DNA of 64,000 nucleotides. Source: Bradyrhizobium rifense. GTDB lineage: Bacteria > Pseudomonadota > Alphaproteobacteria > Rhizobiales > Xanthobacteraceae. Under the pieces are notes generated by a model, which did no database searches, was not told the origin of the DNA, and saw only the letters and a program-made list of their open reading frames with translations. Of this stretch, positions 1-8,412 are shown one piece after another (positions within the stretch are counted from its first letter, which is position 1; each line of letters opens with the position of its first letter). The position numbers were made by a program, and so were the translations under genes. The stretch lies in assembly GCF_008123425.1 (NCBI RefSeq), contig NZ_VSSS01000034.1:1-64000 (forward strand), in the 5' to 3' direction.

Positions 1-150
1 ATCCGCGCAGGCAGAAGACTGGGTTGCTCCCGGCTCTCGCCGGTCTTGAATGTGCGATTCGCCATAAGACGAATCCTACATCAACTCCCAAAAAACTTGC
101 CCAGCCTCGACGGGTCAAATCTCATGGCCGCGCGGCTCAAACCAGATCGA

Positions 151-183
151 GCCAAATTGTTGAGCAATTTCTACTGTGCATGG
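151..183. repeat. 33-nt dispersed repeat, left copy
   Basis: The stretch beginning gccaaattg and ending gtgcatgg recurs at 2573-2605 with one mismatch (t/c at the tenth base). Weaker similarity extends about 40 bases upstream of both copies (cgacgggtcaaa versus cgacgtgtcaaa). From memory, this sequence is a frequent intergenic element in Bradyrhizobium; that is recall, not a search. The rest of 1-540 shows no convincing gene. Small open frames there lack ribosome sites and family resemblance. Confidence 0.7.
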
Positions 184-550
184 CGCTGTAAGTTATGTGC
201 TCATTCGCGCTCGAGTGTCAGGTCCTGGAGTCTAAGCGGAAACGTCCTGCCCGGTCAGAGCATTGCCGGTTTTTGACCCGCGTCGACCAAGGGTTGAACA
301 GGTCAGCATCTGTGGCGCCTCGACCCGCCAGCCCTTCCACGTTCGGCATCTGGCAATGTAGATGGGTGACCAAACTGGGATGCCGTTCGATCTCTGCCCA
401 TCGTTTCGATTCCGCTCGATTCCGCGACCCCAAAAATGCTTCCACATCGTCGCTCAACGACCGCACGAGCGTCACAATGAATCATCAAAGCGCCGTTTCA
501 AGAGCAGTCAATGAAGCAGGAGCTGGGTCTACTCTGCACGGAGGGAAACC

Positions 551-2431
551 ATGGCGCTCCATTTCCGCACCATCGACGGTTCAGACAACAACCTTGCGGA
601 CCCGGCCCTCAATCAGGCCAACACAGACTTTGCACGAGTGGGGCCGGCGAATTTCGCCGATGGCTTTGACGCTATGCAACCTGGTCCCAATCCACGTGAG
701 ATCAGCAACATCGTGGTGGCGAACGGTCCGGACACCCATCTTGAGGTCAACGGCGTAGCGCTGTCCGGGATGATGTATGCATGGGGTCAGTTTGTCGACC
801 ATGACCTCGACCTGGAAAAGAGTGGAGTCAACACGGCGGATATTTCAATTCCCGTTCCGGCGGGCGACACGCTACCTCAAGGCACCGTGATTCCCGTGAC
901 GCGGGTGGCAATCGATCCGGCGACCGGCATGCCTGGACATCCCGCAACTGCCATCAACACAGTGACCGGCTGGCTCGATGGTTCGCAGGTGTATGGTTCC
1001 GACCCCGTCACCGCGGCCAGCCTGCGCACCGCGGATGGTCACATGAAGGTGTCGGCCGGGGACAATCTGCCAATCGTGATGACCGCGCAGGGACCCGCCT
1101 TTGCGGCGGGGGATGTGCGGGCGCAGGAAAATCCCGATCTGACGGCGCTGCAGACCTTGTTTGTTCGCGAACACAATTACCAGGTCGATCAATTGCAGCA
1201 GGAGCATCCGCGCTGGAGCGGCGACCAATTGTACGAGACGGCCAAGGCGATCACGACCGCGGAAATGGTCAACATCACCTATAAAGAGTTCCTGCCGCAT
1301 TTGCTGGGACCAGATGCGATTCCGGCCTATCACGGCTATGATCCGAACGTTAACGCCGGCATCACCGAGGAATTTGAAGGAGCGGCCTATCGTTTCGGTC
1401 ACTCCATCGTGTCGGCCGACATCAATGGCATAAGCAATCTGGGCGCGACCACAGCCGAACAATCGCTGGCGGACACCTTCTTCGAAGCGCCGGCGGCGTT
1501 CACTGCCAGTGGCGGCGCCGATGGACTGTTGCGGCATCTTGCCAGCGATACCGCGCAACCGCTCGATACTCATATCGTTGAGGAGCTCCGAAGTTTCCTG
1601 AGTGATCCTCCGGATGCGATCGATCTGGCCGCTACCAACATCCAACGTGCGCACGATCTGGGTCTCGGGACGCTGAACCAGACGCGGGAGGCGTTGGGAC
1701 TTGCTCCCTACAAGAGCTTCGACCAGATCAGTTCGGATTCGGCCACGGCTTCGGCGTTGAAGCAAGCTTATGGCACGGTCGATGCCGTAGACCTGTGGAC
1801 GGGCGGGCTGGCGGAGGATCATACGGCGGGAGCGGCCATCGGTCAGACCTTTGGCAGGATCATCGCTGACCAGTTTACGGCTTTGCGCGATGGGGACCGG
1901 CTGTATTTCGAGAACCAGGGTTTCGATCAGCAAACCCTGAATGAGATCAAGTCGACCACACTCTCGGACATTATCCAACGCGATACGACAGGTACGACCG
2001 CCATGCAGGCGGATGCGTTCGTATCAACCGAGCGACATTCCGGCACGCTTGGTGGGGTTGATCCGGCCGGGGCGAACGCAGTGAGCGGTCAGGCTCAGCT
2101 TGTGGTGGGATCTCCAGGCAAGGACACGCTGACCGGCGGAAGCCTGGACGACACATTGGTGGCGGCAAGTGGTCACATGACGATGACCGGCGGCGCCGGC
2201 GCTGACACGTTTATTTTCGATCTTCGCAACCTCACGGGACAACACAACACGGCGGTGATCACCGACTACGATCCCAAGGTCGATAAGTTGCAACTGCCGC
2301 CGAACGATGGCTTCGCTGCCGTCAGAGTATCCTCCGATTATCACGGCGGAACCCTTTTGCATCTCCGCAACGAAACTATCGACCTGCTCGGCGTGAACCC
2401 CAACGAATTGCACCATCACGATTGGGCATGA
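551..2431 (+). CDS. Animal-type haem peroxidase with C-terminal RTX-like calcium-binding region
   Basis: This 626-residue protein belongs to the animal haem peroxidase superfamily (myeloperoxidase/peroxinectin type). The distal site is visible as QFVDHD (His84), followed by DGSQVYGSD near residue 143, the catalytic-arginine segment FVREHN (Arg206) and the proximal-histidine segment YRFGHS (His284). The peroxidase fold runs to about residue 480. Residues about 522-556 hold glycine/aspartate-rich RTX-like turns (GKDTLTGG, GGAGADTFIFD). There is no N-terminal signal peptide, so export, if any, would be through a type I secretion signal at the C-terminus; no transporter lies nearby. The start is supported by GGAGG eight bases upstream. 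Bacterial peroxicins of this class are thought to oxidise halides or phenolics, but the substrate here is unknown. The gene stands alone between two repeat copies. Confidence 0.85.
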   Translation: MALHFRTIDGSDNNLADPALNQANTDFARVGPANFADGFDAMQPGPNPREISNIVVANGPDTHLEVNGVALSGMMYAWGQFVDHDLDLEKSGVNTADISIPVPAGDTLPQGTVIPVTRVAIDPATGMPGHPATAINTVTGWLDGSQVYGSDPVTAASLRTADGHMKVSAGDNLPIVMTAQGPAFAAGDVRAQENPDLTALQTLFVREHNYQVDQLQQEHPRWSGDQLYETAKAITTAEMVNITYKEFLPHLLGPDAIPAYHGYDPNVNAGITEEFEGAAYRFGHSIVSADINGISNLGATTAEQSLADTFFEAPAAFTASGGADGLLRHLASDTAQPLDTHIVEELRSFLSDPPDAIDLAATNIQRAHDLGLGTLNQTREALGLAPYKSFDQISSDSATASALKQAYGTVDAVDLWTGGLAEDHTAGAAIGQTFGRIIADQFTALRDGDRLYFENQGFDQQTLNEIKSTTLSDIIQRDTTGTTAMQADAFVSTERHSGTLGGVDPAGANAVSGQAQLVVGSPGKDTLTGGSLDDTLVAASGHMTMTGGAGADTFIFDLRNLTGQHNTAVITDYDPKVDKLQLPPNDGFAAVRVSSDYHGGTLLHLRNETIDLLGVNPNELHHHDWA

Positions 2432-2572
2432 GTCCAAAATGCTGCGTCGCTCAAAGCGAGCGGCGCAGCAGCGGAACAAAAGTCACACGGTGTCGCAGTC
2501 GGCGCGAGGTTGGAATCGGCTGGTGTTTTGCCCGACGTGTCAAACCTCGCTCTCGCATGGCTCCCAGCCCGG

Positions 2573-2605
2573 GCCAAATTGCTGAGCAATTTCTACTGTG
2601 CATGG
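2573..2605. repeat. 33-nt dispersed repeat, right copy
   Basis: Second copy of the element at 151-183, in the same orientation. Together they bracket the peroxidase gene. The segment 2432-2647 otherwise holds no gene that I can support. Confidence 0.7.
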
Positions 2606-2647
2606 GGTTGTTTTCGAGATTTTTGCTGGCGCGACCGGACGCCGAGG

Positions 2648-3463
2648 CTAGTTCCCCGAAAACTGCGGCTTGCGCTTCTCCATGAAGGCCTGCCGGCCCT
2701 CGCGGAAATCCGCAGAGTCCATGCAGGCTGTGCCGATCGCCTTGATCGCGTTCATGTCGCGCTGGCTTTCGTCCTTCAAGACCTGCGCGATGGTGATCTT
2801 GGCGGCCTTGATCGCAAGCGGAGCGTTCCCTGAGATCGTTTCCGCAATCAGCATGGTCTCGCCCCAGAGCTGATCGTCCGGGATCATCCGCTCGATCAGC
2901 CCGATGCGCAGCGCTTCCGCCGCGTCGATGCGCATGCCCGTGTACATCAAGAGCCGCGCCCAGGACGGGCCGACCAGCGATACCAGGTGCCGCAGGCCGT
3001 CATAGCCATAGGCGATGCCGAGCCTCGCGGCAGGAATGCCGAACTGGCTGTCATGCGCTGCAATGCGGATGTCGGCGAGCATCGCCACCTGCATGCCGCC
3101 GCCGAGACAAAAGCCCTGGATGCAGGCAATCGTCGGCTTCGGGAAGTCGGCGAGCAGCGCGCGCTGGGCGGCGCTGCGCTTGCCGTACTCCTCGGACGCC
3201 GCCGCGTTGTGGCGGGTTTTCTCGAACTGGCTGATGTCGGCGCCGGAGACGAACGCCTTGCCGCCGGCGCCGCGCATGATCACGACGCGCACCATATCGT
3301 CGTCGCGCAGGCTCGTGAGCGCCTCGCCAAATCCCTCCCACATCTCCAGCGACATCGCATTGCGCTTGTCGGGATTGTTGAAGGTGATCACACCGACGCC
3401 GTCGGTGACCTCTGTGAGGATCTTGCCGTCGGCGTAGAGAGTTTCATGGGAGAGCTCAGTCAT
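2648..3463 (-). CDS. Enoyl-CoA hydratase/isomerase (crotonase) family protein, catalytic glutamates not conserved
   Basis: A 271-residue crotonase-fold protein. The CoA-binding/oxyanion-hole segments are recognisable: NPDKRNAMS near residue 30, GKAFVSGADI near 67 and GFCLGGGMQVA near 117. In typical hydratases the last motif carries a glutamate (GGxCE); here the equivalent residue is glutamine (MQ). The second acidic residue, usually in a PExxLG segment, is also absent (GIPAARLGIAYG). Family membership is clear, but hydratase activity should not be assumed; a hydrolase, isomerase or decarboxylase-like reaction is possible. It is monocistronic on this strand, tail to tail with the peroxidase region. 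Confidence 0.85.
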   Translation of the reverse strand: MTELSHETLYADGKILTEVTDGVGVITFNNPDKRNAMSLEMWEGFGEALTSLRDDDMVRVVIMRGAGGKAFVSGADISQFEKTRHNAAASEEYGKRSAAQRALLADFPKPTIACIQGFCLGGGMQVAMLADIRIAAHDSQFGIPAARLGIAYGYDGLRHLVSLVGPSWARLLMYTGMRIDAAEALRIGLIERMIPDDQLWGETMLIAETISGNAPLAIKAAKITIAQVLKDESQRDMNAIKAIGTACMDSADFREGRQAFMEKRKPQFSGN

Positions 3464-3571
3464 CGCGCGCTCGCTTGTATGTGGCGAGGCGCAATGTGCG
3501 ACTTTGGCGAGGGCCGGGTCAACCGCGGCAGGGCAGGGGGATCTGCATTCGCCCGTGCCGCGATTGCATGC

Positions 3572-4921
3572 CTACTGCGCCATATGCGCGGTCAGCGGAT
3601 GGTTGCCGGCATTGCTGAAGAACGCGGCCTCTTCGGCGGTGGCCTCCAGCAACTGCTCGTCCTGGTTATAGACGTCGTTGCGGAACTGGATGGTCTGGTC
3701 CTTGCTCATCCAGGCCGTGAGGTAGATCCAGGCCACCGGCACCTTCTTCGCCATCGCGACCTCCTGATGCTGCCCGGTGGCGATCTCGGTGTCGATCGCG
3801 GCGCGCGTCCATTTCGGCTGGTCCTTCAGCAGCCAGGCGGCGAGATCGCGCACATTGTCGACGCGGGAGCAGCCGTGGGAATCGAAGCGGTAATCGTCGC
3901 TGAACAGATTGCGCTGGTTGGTGTCGTGCATGTAGACCGAATAGGAGTTCGGCATGTCGATCTTCACCGCGCCGAGCGCGTTGAAGGTGCCGTTCTGCTG
4001 GCGCACGGTGAAGTTCGGCGTATGCGTGCCCGACCAGTCGACCGAATGCGGATCGATCGGATTATCATGGCCGTCGAGCACCTCCATGTGCATGCGCGAC
4101 AGATAGGTCGGGTCCTTGCGCATATGCGCGGAGATCTCGGTCTTGGCGATCGAGGACGGCACCGTCCAGGTCGGGTTCAGCACCACGCCGGTGATCTGGG
4201 CCGTCAGCGTCGGCGACGGCTTTTCGGTCTTGCCGACGATGACGCGATAGCGCCGCACCACGACGTCGTTCTCGACCGCTTCGGCGAAGGCGGCGGGGAT
4301 GTTGACCACGACATAGCGCGGGCCGAAGCTGAAATTGGTGTTCTCGAGCCGCTCGAGCGACGCCTCCAGCTGGCGGATGCGCTTTTGCACCGTGACATTC
4401 ATGGCCGCGAGCGTGCGCGGCGTCATCGTGCCCGTCGGCGCAAGACCGTGCCGGGCCTGGAAGCGTTTTACGCCGTCGGCGAGATCCTGGTCGAAAGCGC
4501 CACTCGCCTTCTCGGCAGCGAGGTCGCCCGAGAGAATCAGCCGCTTGCGCAGGAGGTCGTCATTGGCGCCCTGCACGCCGAGCGCGAACTTGGCGTCCGC
4601 GGGAATCGCTGGCCAGCCGCCGCGCACCGCAAGATCGGAGTAGCTCAGCGCCGCGTCCTTGATGCGCTGGGCGGTGCCCTCGTCATAGGTCGGCTCATGC
4701 GTCAGCGCGAGCGCTGCGGCCGAGCGGCCCTCGGCGGTCGAAGCCGGTGCCGCAGTGACGGCTTTGGGGGCGGCGGCGTGAGCCGGGTTGGCGGCTGTCG
4801 GAACTGTGCCGGACGGGGTGGCCGGCCTGGGTCCTGCCTGACCCGTGGTCTCGGTCTGCGCGAGCGCGGAGGCGCTGGCGAGGAGGCCCATGGCAACGAT
4901 CACGGCATGGCATTTCGACAT
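3572..4921 (-). CDS. L,D-transpeptidase (YcbB/LdtD-like) with peptidoglycan-binding domain
   Basis: Periplasmic murein cross-linking enzyme of about 449 residues. An N-terminal signal peptide (hydrophobic VIVAMGLLASASALA) is followed by a low-complexity Ala/Pro/Thr linker, a peptidoglycan-binding repeat (KRFQARHGLAPTGTMT) and a YkuD catalytic domain ending in FDSHGCSR, whose cysteine (about residue 351) is the nucleophile that accepts the tetrapeptide acyl group to form 3-3 cross-links. The ATG at 4921 is preferred to an upstream TTG because GGGGAA precedes it. Such large proteins resemble E. coli LdtD more than the short ErfK type. No operon partner is evident. Confidence 0.9.
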   Translation of the reverse strand: MSKCHAVIVAMGLLASASALAQTETTGQAGPRPATPSGTVPTAANPAHAAAPKAVTAAPASTAEGRSAAALALTHEPTYDEGTAQRIKDAALSYSDLAVRGGWPAIPADAKFALGVQGANDDLLRKRLILSGDLAAEKASGAFDQDLADGVKRFQARHGLAPTGTMTPRTLAAMNVTVQKRIRQLEASLERLENTNFSFGPRYVVVNIPAAFAEAVENDVVVRRYRVIVGKTEKPSPTLTAQITGVVLNPTWTVPSSIAKTEISAHMRKDPTYLSRMHMEVLDGHDNPIDPHSVDWSGTHTPNFTVRQQNGTFNALGAVKIDMPNSYSVYMHDTNQRNLFSDDYRFDSHGCSRVDNVRDLAAWLLKDQPKWTRAAIDTEIATGQHQEVAMAKKVPVAWIYLTAWMSKDQTIQFRNDVYNQDEQLLEATAEEAAFFSNAGNHPLTAHMAQ

Positions 4922-5100
4922 CTGTCTGGTTTTCCCCAAGAGGACGAGGCGGCAATTCCCGGCCGCCGCGAGAAGCTAAGGCATCAGGGTTGCGGTCCCA
5001 TTAAGCACGACGCATCGAGGCCCCCCGCGCGTCCGACGCGGAGGCTCTCGATTGGGTCGCAACAAGGTTGGGACGGGTTCGCGTAAACTGCGACGAATGC

Positions 5101-5128
5101 CAAAAAAAAGGGGCGGCCATGCCGCCCC
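5101..5128 (-). terminator. Rho-independent terminator downstream of the XRE regulator
   Basis: The plus strand reads eight A residues then GGGGCGGC-CAT-GCCGCCCC. On the minus strand this is an eight-pair GC stem followed by a run of eight T, a textbook intrinsic terminator for the LysR/XRE transcript coming from the right. Confidence 0.85.
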
Positions 5129-5274
5129 AAGAATCCAAGGCCGCGCGCGTAAGGCGCGCAAGCCTCTATCCTTCCAATCAGGATTCATTCTGCCAATCAG
5201 GCCTCGCCCAATCCAGCCGCGCCCCCCGACGCGGCGGATTGAACATTGGCCGTGAAGGCCGGACCGTCGACCGA

Positions 5275-5679
5275 TCAGGCTTCGTTCGCCGCGATCGATT
5301 CCATCAGCGAGACGAGCTGACGCTGCACCGTCTGATCCTTGATCTTGCTGTAGGCGCGCAGCAGGCGGAGGCTGAAAGCCGAATCCAGGAACAGGAGGCT
5401 TTCGACTTCGCGGGCCTTGTTGTCGCCATCATAGAAGAAGGTCACGGGCACATCGAGGGCGGTGGCGATCTGCTGAAGCCGAGCCGCGCCGACGCGATTG
5501 ACGCCCTTCTCGTATTTCTGGACCTGCTGGAAGCTGACGCCGAGCTTTTCACCCAGCTCGGCCTGCGAGATCTTCATCTCGACGCGCCGCAAACGAATCC
5601 GCTTGCCCAGCTCAATGTCCGGCTTGCCGGCACTGCGCTGCTTCATTCTCTTCGCCGCTGCTTTCATTTTGGTTTTCAC
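5275..5679 (-). CDS. XRE-family helix-turn-helix transcriptional regulator
   Basis: A small DNA-binding protein (134 residues). Residues about 25-80 form a Cro/CI-type helix-turn-helix: ELGKRIRLRRVEMKIS, then SQAELGEKLGVSFQQVQKYE, with recognition helix SFQQVQKYEKG. A lysine-rich N-terminus precedes it, and the C-terminal 50 residues are helical and unassigned. Proteins of this type are abundant in Bradyrhizobium. Its start overlaps the stop of the upstream LysR gene by four bases, implying translational coupling, and a strong terminator follows at 5101-5128. Target genes are unknown. Confidence 0.9.
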   Translation of the reverse strand: MKTKMKAAAKRMKQRSAGKPDIELGKRIRLRRVEMKISQAELGEKLGVSFQQVQKYEKGVNRVGAARLQQIATALDVPVTFFYDGDNKAREVESLLFLDSAFSLRLLRAYSKIKDQTVQRQLVSLMESIAANEA

Positions 5680-6725
5680 CTTTGTTCTTCGGTTGAAAAT
5701 CCCCCGAAGAGCTGGGTCAGGGGTTCGCCCATATACGAGTCCTTGAATTCATGCGGATGCACGAATTCTTCCTTAAACCACGGGAAGCGAGCTGGATTGA
5801 AAGCTTCTATCAGCCAGTCAATCATGTGCCGCACGCGGGGAATCCGGCCGCTACCAGGGTGGTAGGACAACCAGATATCCAGCGGTCGGTTCAACTCGAC
5901 CTCCAGTGGAATCAACTTCCCGCCAAGCGCAATGGCATAGCTCGGGAATACGCCGATTCCGGCTCCATTCGCGACAGCCCAGTAGTTGGCGCTTGAGACG
6001 TTGGTCTTCATGACCAGAAGGTCACGTTCAGGAACGCCCGGGAAGAAGCTCTCAAAGGTTTCCTTGGCGGCGAGCTGGTCGGCGAATTGCAGCACCAGGC
6101 GGTGCTTGATCAATTCGAGGGCCGAGCGCGGCGTGCCGTGTTTCTCAAGGTATTTTTCCGAAGCCCAGAACATCAAATGCATGCGGCCGAGCCGCACCAG
6201 CTTGACGTCGAGTGCCGACGGTCGCGACAGATGGATGGCGACGTCGGCCTCGTGGCGGGAGACGTCGGCCGAGCGCATCGCGCAATGCAAATCGACCAGG
6301 ATATTCGGATAGGCCTGCTGGAATTCGACCAGCCGCGGGGCGAGCCAGAAGGTGCCCAATCCCTCGGTGACGGCGACGCGGACCTCGCCGGTGAGGGCGT
6401 TGGCAGTCGAATCGCTGGTGCGCAACACGTCGAAGGCGGCCGCCTCCATGCGCTCGACAGCGGAGACCACCAGCGCGCCTTCATCGGTGAGATGGGTGCC
6501 GTGGACGTCGCGTGTGAAAAGAGTGGTGCCGGTCTGGCGCTCGAAATCGTCGATCCGGCGGCGGACAGCGTTGATCGACAGCGACAAGCGTTCAGCCGCC
6601 GAGCGGAAACTGCCGCATCGAACGACTTCCAAGAAAATGCGGGCCGCATCCCAATCGGAGAGGCCGCTGATATTTGTCTTTAGGCGTTCCTCCAGTGGAA
6701 CGCCCCTTTCCGCTAAGGAGTGCAT
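5676..6725 (-). CDS. LysR-family transcriptional regulator
   Basis: A 349-residue LTTR. The winged helix-turn-helix lies at about residues 24-82 (WDAARIFLEVVRCGSFRSAA, then LSLSINAVRRRIDDFE), followed by a periplasmic-binding-like effector domain. The N-terminus carries some 20 extra residues before the usual first helix. AAGGGAC lies just upstream of the ATG. It is co-transcribed with the XRE gene (four-base overlap). Unusually for an LTTR, no divergent target gene lies directly upstream: 6726-7196 contains no gene I can support. The effector cannot be told from sequence. Confidence 0.9.
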   Translation of the reverse strand: MHSLAERGVPLEERLKTNISGLSDWDAARIFLEVVRCGSFRSAAERLSLSINAVRRRIDDFERQTGTTLFTRDVHGTHLTDEGALVVSAVERMEAAAFDVLRTSDSTANALTGEVRVAVTEGLGTFWLAPRLVEFQQAYPNILVDLHCAMRSADVSRHEADVAIHLSRPSALDVKLVRLGRMHLMFWASEKYLEKHGTPRSALELIKHRLVLQFADQLAAKETFESFFPGVPERDLLVMKTNVSSANYWAVANGAGIGVFPSYAIALGGKLIPLEVELNRPLDIWLSYHPGSGRIPRVRHMIDWLIEAFNPARFPWFKEEFVHPHEFKDSYMGEPLTQLFGGFSTEEQR

Positions 6726-7196
6726 ACAAGTCCCTTCGGGGCGCTAAACTGGCAGAATATATCGTAAACCACAACCACGACGGGTTGGGGAACGGTGAGT
6801 TTTGAACGCCATACTTACCGCGCCCGAAGTGGTATTTGAGTGTGCTTGGGGCTGGGAATCGGGCAAGTTATTGCCCGGAAGAGGGGTCAGTCGTGCGTTC
6901 CGTTGCGAGCCTTGAAGTGGCTGCGGGATTGCCGGGTCTACGTGGACCGGAGGATGACGTGCGATGTGTCGTGCGCCCTCGTGGGATGGATCGATCGCGC
7001 GGGACCAAGCGTTTGAGCTTTGACCGTTGGGACCTCCGCCACTTGGCGATGCCGTCTGAAACTGCAGTTTCGACGCAGAAACACATTGAAATCATCTTCG
7101 AAGGCACGGACTCCTCATGCTATCCTTGGCTCTCTTTGGGGGCCAAGGGGATCGTTTCAAGCACGTCTCGCAGCCCGAATTAACGGAAAGAACGCC
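6726..7196. other. Intergenic stretch without supported gene
   Basis: About 470 bases separate the LysR gene from the small downstream gene. Short open frames exist on both strands, but none has a convincing ribosome site, composition or recognisable family. Promoters for the flanking divergent genes must lie here, but I could not pick out a confident -35/-10 pair. Confidence 0.5.
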
Positions 7197-7463
7197 GTGT
7201 CGCATTCAGACGAACAGTTGCAGTCGGTGCTCGAGACGCTCGAGGAGTGCCGCAAGGTTCTCAATGAGAGCAACAGCCGTGAGTCGGCTGAGCTGCTCTC
7301 GATCGTCATCCTCGATGTCAGGATGAAGCTCAAAGGAATTGACAGTGCCGACCTCAGGGCGCTGTGCGACGAAATGCTGCGGAGCGCTGCCAGCGAACCG
7401 CTGCCCCCCTCCAAGCAGACGCAGGACCAGCCCCGGCGTCCGCTGCTCCGCGTGGTGAAGTAG
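7197..7463 (+). CDS. Small hypothetical protein (88 residues)
   Basis: I do not recognise a named family. The GTG start is chosen because GGAAAG lies six bases upstream and the frame further upstream looks non-coding. The product is predicted to be soluble, largely helical and acidic in the first 65 residues (leucine/glutamate-rich, LETLEECRKVL), with a proline/basic tail ending PRRPLLRVVK. It has no membrane segment or cysteine cluster beyond isolated residues. Hairpins follow at 7473-7498 and 7506-7541. Confidence 0.6.
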   Translation: MSHSDEQLQSVLETLEECRKVLNESNSRESAELLSIVILDVRMKLKGIDSADLRALCDEMLRSAASEPLPPSKQTQDQPRRPLLRVVK

Positions 7464-7472
7464 CCGCGCCGC

Positions 7473-7541
7473 CGAATCTCGCTTTTTGGCGAGATTCGTG
7501 CGCGTCCCGATGCCGCATCTGTGATCGCAGACGGCATCGGG
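7473..7541. repeat. Two consecutive perfect inverted repeats
   Basis: CGAATCTCGC-N6-GCGAGATTCG (7473-7498) and CCCGATGCCG-N16-CGGCATCGGG (7506-7541) are both perfect 10-bp dyads. Neither is followed by a T run, so they are not classic intrinsic terminators. They may end or stabilise the 7197-7463 transcript ahead of ccdA. Confidence 0.55.
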
Positions 7542-7671
7542 AGGAGCCTTGGTTTGATCGCGCCTCTGTTGCGCATTCCCCGGCATCGGCTACACCAGAG
7601 CCGGTTAGGCTCCGGTCGCGTGCGCATTTCCCGCGCCCAGCCCGAGGGCCCGGGATGGCTCCGACTGCATC

Positions 7672-8403
7672 ATGCAAAATGTCTCGATTACGGCGGCGCT
7701 GATTGCCGGCCTCGTCAGCTTCCTCTCGCCGTGCGTCCTGCCCCTGGTTCCGCCCTATCTGATCTATCTCACCGGCGCCACGATCGAGCATGTCGAGAGC
7801 GACGAGCCGGCCTCGGCCTCCAAGCGCGCGATCATGATGGCGGCGCTGCTATTCGTGCTCGGCTTCTCCACGGTGTTCGTGGCGCTCGGCGCCAGCGCCT
7901 CGCTGGTCGGCGGGCTGATCCGCGCCTGGTCGGCGGAGCTGTCGATCCTTGCCGGCATCGTCATCATCATCATGGGCCTGCACTTCCTCGGGCTGACGCG
8001 GATCGGCCTGTTGATGCGCGAGGGACGGCTGACCGCGCCAAAACCCGTCGGCCTGTGGGGCGCCTATGTGATGGGGCTCGCCTTCGCCTTCGGCTGGACG
8101 CCGTGCATCGGCCCGATCCTCGCCGCGATCCTGTCGATCGCCGCGGCGGAAGCGACGGTGACGAAGGGGGCGGGGCTGCTCGCGGTTTATTCCGCAGGCC
8201 TCGGCATTCCCTTCCTGATCGCAGCCCTGATGATCGAGCAGTTCTCAAGACTGTTCGCGCGCATGAAGGGCCAGCTCGTCAATGTCGAGCGTGCCATGGG
8301 CGTGCTGATGGTGATCACCGGCATCGGCTTCCTCACGGGCGCGGTCTCCAATGTGAGCATCTGGCTGCTGGAGACGTTTCCGGCACTGCAGACGATCGGC
8401 TAG
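7672..8403 (+). CDS. ccdA: Cytochrome c biogenesis protein CcdA (thiol-disulfide transmembrane transporter)
   Basis: An integral inner-membrane protein (243 residues, six predicted helices) of the CcdA/DsbD-beta family that carries reducing equivalents from cytoplasmic thioredoxin to periplasmic thiol proteins needed for haem c attachment. The two redox cysteines are in the conserved contexts FLSPCVLP (Cys21) and GWTPCIGP (Cys145), placed pseudo-symmetrically in helices 1 and 4. The length matches the stand-alone short CcdA form. The gene is not next to other ccm genes. It converges with the amidohydrolase gene, with only 9 bases between them. Confidence 0.93.
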   Translation: MQNVSITAALIAGLVSFLSPCVLPLVPPYLIYLTGATIEHVESDEPASASKRAIMMAALLFVLGFSTVFVALGASASLVGGLIRAWSAELSILAGIVIIIMGLHFLGLTRIGLLMREGRLTAPKPVGLWGAYVMGLAFAFGWTPCIGPILAAILSIAAAEATVTKGAGLLAVYSAGLGIPFLIAALMIEQFSRLFARMKGQLVNVERAMGVLMVITGIGFLTGAVSNVSIWLLETFPALQTIG

Positions 8404-8412
8404 CGCGCACGG

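Noticed and set aside
2987-5086. Very long plus-strand open frame (about 700 codons) across the crotonase and L,D-transpeptidase region
   Set aside because: It lies antisense to two genes with clear motifs, and its translation is Arg/Gly/His-rich without any domain. Long antisense frames are a by-product of high GC at third positions.
6836-7183. Possible 115-codon gene between the LysR gene and the small hypothetical gene
   Set aside because: No ribosome site, no recognisable family and atypical composition; left as intergenic.
7473-7498. Intrinsic terminator after the small hypothetical gene
   Set aside because: The stem is perfect but the five T are in the loop, not after the stem; listed only as an inverted repeat.
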